Shown here one piece after another: positions 32,605-33,951 of a stretch of DNA of 33,951 nt (position 1 is its first letter; each line of letters opens with the position of its first letter). Location: the NCBI GenBank assembly GCA_905233785.1, contig CAJOCV010000001.1, forward strand, positions 1 through 33,951, given 5' to 3'. The stretch comes from an uncultured Oscillospiraceae bacterium (GTDB lineage: Bacteria; Bacillota; Clostridia; Oscillospirales; Oscillospiraceae). The notes beneath the pieces are model-generated. The model was given only the letters and a program-made list of their open reading frames with translations. It was not told where the DNA came from and made no database searches. A program made the position numbers and the translations under genes.

Positions 32605-33525
32605 TCAGGTGCCCGCCTGGCCGCCTTCGTTGCCGGTTCCGCCGCCTTCGTTGCCGGTTCCGCCGCCTTCGTTGCCGGTTCCAGTACCCTCACCGGTGCC
32701 GGTTCCAGTGCCTTCACCGGTGCCGGTTCCAGTGCCTTCACCGGTGCCGGTTCCAGTGCCTTCACCGGTGCCGGTTCCAGTGCCTTCACCGCTGCCGGTC
32801 TGGCCGCCGCCCTGTTCCGGGCTCACGCTCGGCGACGGGGACGGGCTCACGCTCGGCGACGGGGACGGGCTGGGGCTGGCCTTGGGCGCCTTGGGATAGG
32901 GCACCACGCGGATCAGCGCGCCGTCGGAGGCCACCATGCCGCCGTCGGCGTCAGTAAAGAGGCAGACGGCATACCAACCGTTGAGCTCGATGGGGATATT
33001 CCGGATACGCAGCTTCACGCCGTCGCCGTCCGTGGCAACCAGACCGGGAAACTCGGAATTCAGGTTTGCCGCGTTCCACACCACCTCGCGCGTGTAGTCC
33101 GGGGAGACAAAGCGCCATTCGTAGGTGACAACATTATTGGCCTTGACCGTGAAAAGGGTCTTCTCGCCGGTGTAAACGCTCTCACCGCCGGGGTGCTTCG
33201 TGATTTTGATGACCTTGGAGGTGTTGATTTTGATAAAACGGGCGGGGTCAGGCGTCGGCTCCGGCGTCGGAATCGGGGTCGGCTCCGGCGTCGGAATCGG
33301 GGTCGGCTCCGGCGTGGGTTCCGGTGTGGAGATGAGGGTTTCCGGTGTCGGAAGCGTCGTCTCCGGTGTTGGAATCGGGGTCGGCGAAGCGACAACGACC
33401 ATCTCCGGCACCACAGTCGGAACGGGCGCGGCCGTAGGTGCCGCCTGGCTTGCGGGTCTGATCGAGCAGGCGCAGAGAACCAACACCAGACTCAGGATCA
33501 GCAGCGAAAGATGCAGCTTTTTCAT
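32605..33525 (-). CDS. Secreted lipoprotein with Pro-rich stalk, Ig-like domain and Gly-rich repeat tail
   Basis: A 306-residue exported protein. The signal peptide MKKLHLSLLILSLVLVLCAC has a lipobox ending at Cys20 (LCAC), implying lipid anchoring. A Pro/Thr/Glu stalk follows (about 28-92, PTPEPTPI units). Residues about 95-208 form an Ig-like domain: ITKHPGGESVYTGEKT, TYEWRFVSPD, LRIRNIPIELNGWYAVCLF and VASDGALIRVV are typical strands. A Ser-Pro linker leads to GEGTGTGT (four to five copies) and GNEGGGT (three copies) repeats to the C-terminus. The ATG is preceded by GAGGAG about 12 bases upstream. The gene lies behind the structured RNA and terminator at 33563-33720. The ligand and role are unknown; surface attachment or wall interaction is a guess. 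Confidence 0.88.
   Translation of the reverse strand: MKKLHLSLLILSLVLVLCACSIRPASQAAPTAAPVPTVVPEMVVVASPTPIPTPETTLPTPETLISTPEPTPEPTPIPTPEPTPIPTPEPTPDPARFIKINTSKVIKITKHPGGESVYTGEKTLFTVKANNVVTYEWRFVSPDYTREVVWNAANLNSEFPGLVATDGDGVKLRIRNIPIELNGWYAVCLFTDADGGMVASDGALIRVVPYPKAPKASPSPSPSPSVSPSPSPSVSPEQGGGQTGSGEGTGTGTGEGTGTGTGEGTGTGTGEGTGTGTGEGTGTGNEGGGTGNEGGGTGNEGGQAGT
32621..32803. repeat. In-frame minisatellites encoding the lipoprotein tail
   Basis: Three 21-base copies (32621-32683, seven codons each) adjoin four near-identical 24-base copies plus one diverged copy (32684-32803, eight codons each). Both units keep the reading frame, so copy-number change would lengthen or shorten the Gly-rich tail without truncation. 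Confidence 0.93.
33256..33303. repeat. 24-bp tandem repeat encoding the Pro-rich stalk
   Basis: Two exact 24-base copies (33256-33279, 33280-33303) and diverged continuations on both sides encode PTPEPTPI-like octapeptides of the lipoprotein stalk. Confidence 0.85.
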
Positions 33526-33562
33526 GCTTTGGTTTGCTCCTCTCTAAAATATAATACAACAC

Positions 33563-33589
33563 AAAAAGCGCGCAGCCGAAGCCGCGCGC
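33563..33589 (-). terminator. Intrinsic terminator between the structured RNA and the lipoprotein gene
   Basis: On the minus strand, a 9-bp GC stem (33589-33581 with 33576-33568, one G-U pair) closed by a TTCG tetraloop is followed by five T (33567-33563). It is 38 bases upstream of the lipoprotein ATG and in the same direction, so it must stop or attenuate transcription entering that gene. Confidence 0.93.
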
Positions 33590-33720
33590 CAAAAACGCAC
33601 AGCCCAATCTGCTGCTACACAAACTTTCGACAATCACAGAGAATGCCAAAACGGAGAGTGCGTTTTTAACTGGATAAAAACGCATTCTATGCAACCATCG
33701 AATATAAAGTTTGTGTAGCA
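33563..33720 (-). ncRNA. Predicted structured small RNA or attenuator leader
   Basis: About 158 nt, from a start expected at the foot of the first stem to the U-tract of the terminator. A perfect 15-bp closing stem pairs 33706-33720 with 33613-33627, extended by TCGA/TCGA (33698-33701 with 33627-33630). Inside are two competing pairings for the same arm: 33675-33688 with 33655-33668 (13 of 14 plus one G-U), or 33682-33688 with 33640-33646 (7 bp). A third option pairs 33658-33667 with 33591-33600 (10 bp, perfect), next to the terminator. The layout resembles an RNA switch or a 6S-like rod. I could not assign it to a known family, and there is no open frame with a ribosome site. Confidence 0.8.
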
Positions 33721-33725
33721 AGTTT

Positions 33726-33754
33726 ATTCTACCATATCACGCAAGCAATTGCAA
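33726..33754 (-). promoter_or_regulatory. Strong sigma-A promoter driving the structured RNA
   Basis: On the minus strand, TTGCAA (33754 down to 33749), a 17-base spacer and TAGAAT (33731 down to 33726) with an extended TGG. The expected start, six to seven bases on, falls at 33719-33720, exactly where the closing stem of the RNA begins. Confidence 0.9.
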
Positions 33755-33813
33755 GTATTTTGTCATGCTTGTTCTTTCAGATCGCCGGCGGCGCCGCCCG
33801 GGTCGCTTTTCTG

Positions 33814-33951
33814 TTATTCCTGCTTGGGTTCGGGGTTTTCCTCTTTGTTTTCTTCCTGCTGTTGCGCGGCTACGCTTGTCTGCGTTTCATCAGGCGGTGT
33901 TTCTTCCTCTGTGTCAGGCGTCGGGCTCGCCGTCGCCTCGACAGTCACGGT
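33814..33951 (-). CDS. C-terminal tail of an unidentified protein (partial)
   Basis: An open frame enters from the right edge and ends at TAA 33814-33816, giving 45 residues: VEATASPTPDTEEE, then an acidic, Gln/Pro-rich run ending NPEPKQE. Such tails are common at the ends of surface proteins, PASTA kinases and class A penicillin-binding proteins. No domain is visible, so identity is open. A GC-rich palindrome around 33784-33801 follows the stop but has no U-tract. Confidence 0.65.
   Translation of the reverse strand, partial: TVTVEATASPTPDTEEETPPDETQTSVAAQQQEENKEENPEPKQE

Noticed and set aside
33784..33801. GC-rich palindrome after the partial right-edge gene as a terminator
   Set aside because: It has a strong stem but no U-tract in either direction, so intrinsic termination is not supported.
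1..33951. tRNA or rRNA genes, CRISPR arrays, insertion sequences with transposase, prophage genes
   Set aside because: I looked for cloverleaf ends, regularly spaced repeats, transposase or integrase motifs and phage structural genes and saw none.

Overview
The window looks like a chromosomal segment of a GC-rich, anaerobic, low-GC-lineage Gram-positive (Bacillota, class Clostridia; an Oscillospirales- or Christensenellales-type gut bacterium would fit). The reasons are consistent AAGGAG/GGAGG ribosome binding sites, sigma-A type promoters in an otherwise GC-rich sequence, Bacillota-typical genes (a TepA-like ClpP relative near ftsK, TmcAL/YlbM, a Cys-lipobox lipoprotein) and intrinsic terminators. 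The taxonomic placement is inference. Both window ends cut a gene: ftsK on the left, and an unidentified protein with an acidic, Gln/Pro-rich tail on the right.

Left block (1-3760, minus strand): tepA-like protease, then uppP (undecaprenyl-diphosphatase), then ftsK/spoIIIE (C-terminus outside the window). A tandem and inverted repeat sits between tepA and uppP and supplies the tepA stop codon. From 3781 to 3938 there is a run of perfect hairpins with no convincing gene. A plus-strand Wzz-like gene (4103-5533), carrying what looks like a dead BY-kinase domain, follows and converges on the large polysaccharide operon at a strong shared terminator (5581-5626).

Central block (24568 down to 5626, minus strand): a 19-gene surface polysaccharide operon behind a strong promoter (24540-24568). 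In transcription order it encodes a membrane NDP-HexNAc 4,6-dehydratase (PglF/WbpM type), a PglC-type initiating phosphoglycosyl transferase, a sugar-nucleotide SDR, three GT2 glycosyltransferases, a Wzy-like polymerase, RmlA-RmlC-RmlB-RmlD (dTDP-L-rhamnose), another GT2, FdtA-like ketoisomerase and FdtB-like aminotransferase (dTDP-3-amino-3,6-dideoxyhexose), an acyltransferase-3 protein, a GNAT acetyltransferase, a GT4, a GT2 and a Wzx-like flippase. Most genes overlap by 4-8 bases or lie within 20 bases of each other; a roughly 370-base gap at 20469-20840 is the main exception. Together the genes describe a Wzx/Wzy-dependent repeat unit that probably contains rhamnose, an N-acylated 3-amino-3,6-dideoxyhexose and a 6-deoxy-HexNAc initiating sugar, with Wzz setting chain length and UppP recycling the carrier.

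Right block: a housekeeping operon on the minus strand (29821 down to 24573) runs prfA, a TsaC-CoaE fusion, an M18 aminopeptidase and an O-antigen-ligase-like membrane protein. Upstream lies tmcAL, divergent from ackA. Downstream of ackA are repeats and a GC-rich palindromic element. The last gene complete in the window is a lipoprotein with an Ig-like domain between low-complexity repeat regions. Upstream of it, a consensus promoter, a 15-bp closing stem with competing internal pairings, and an intrinsic terminator define a compact structured RNA (33563-33720). That RNA is either a small RNA or a transcription attenuator for the lipoprotein, and it is the most promising uncharacterised element here.
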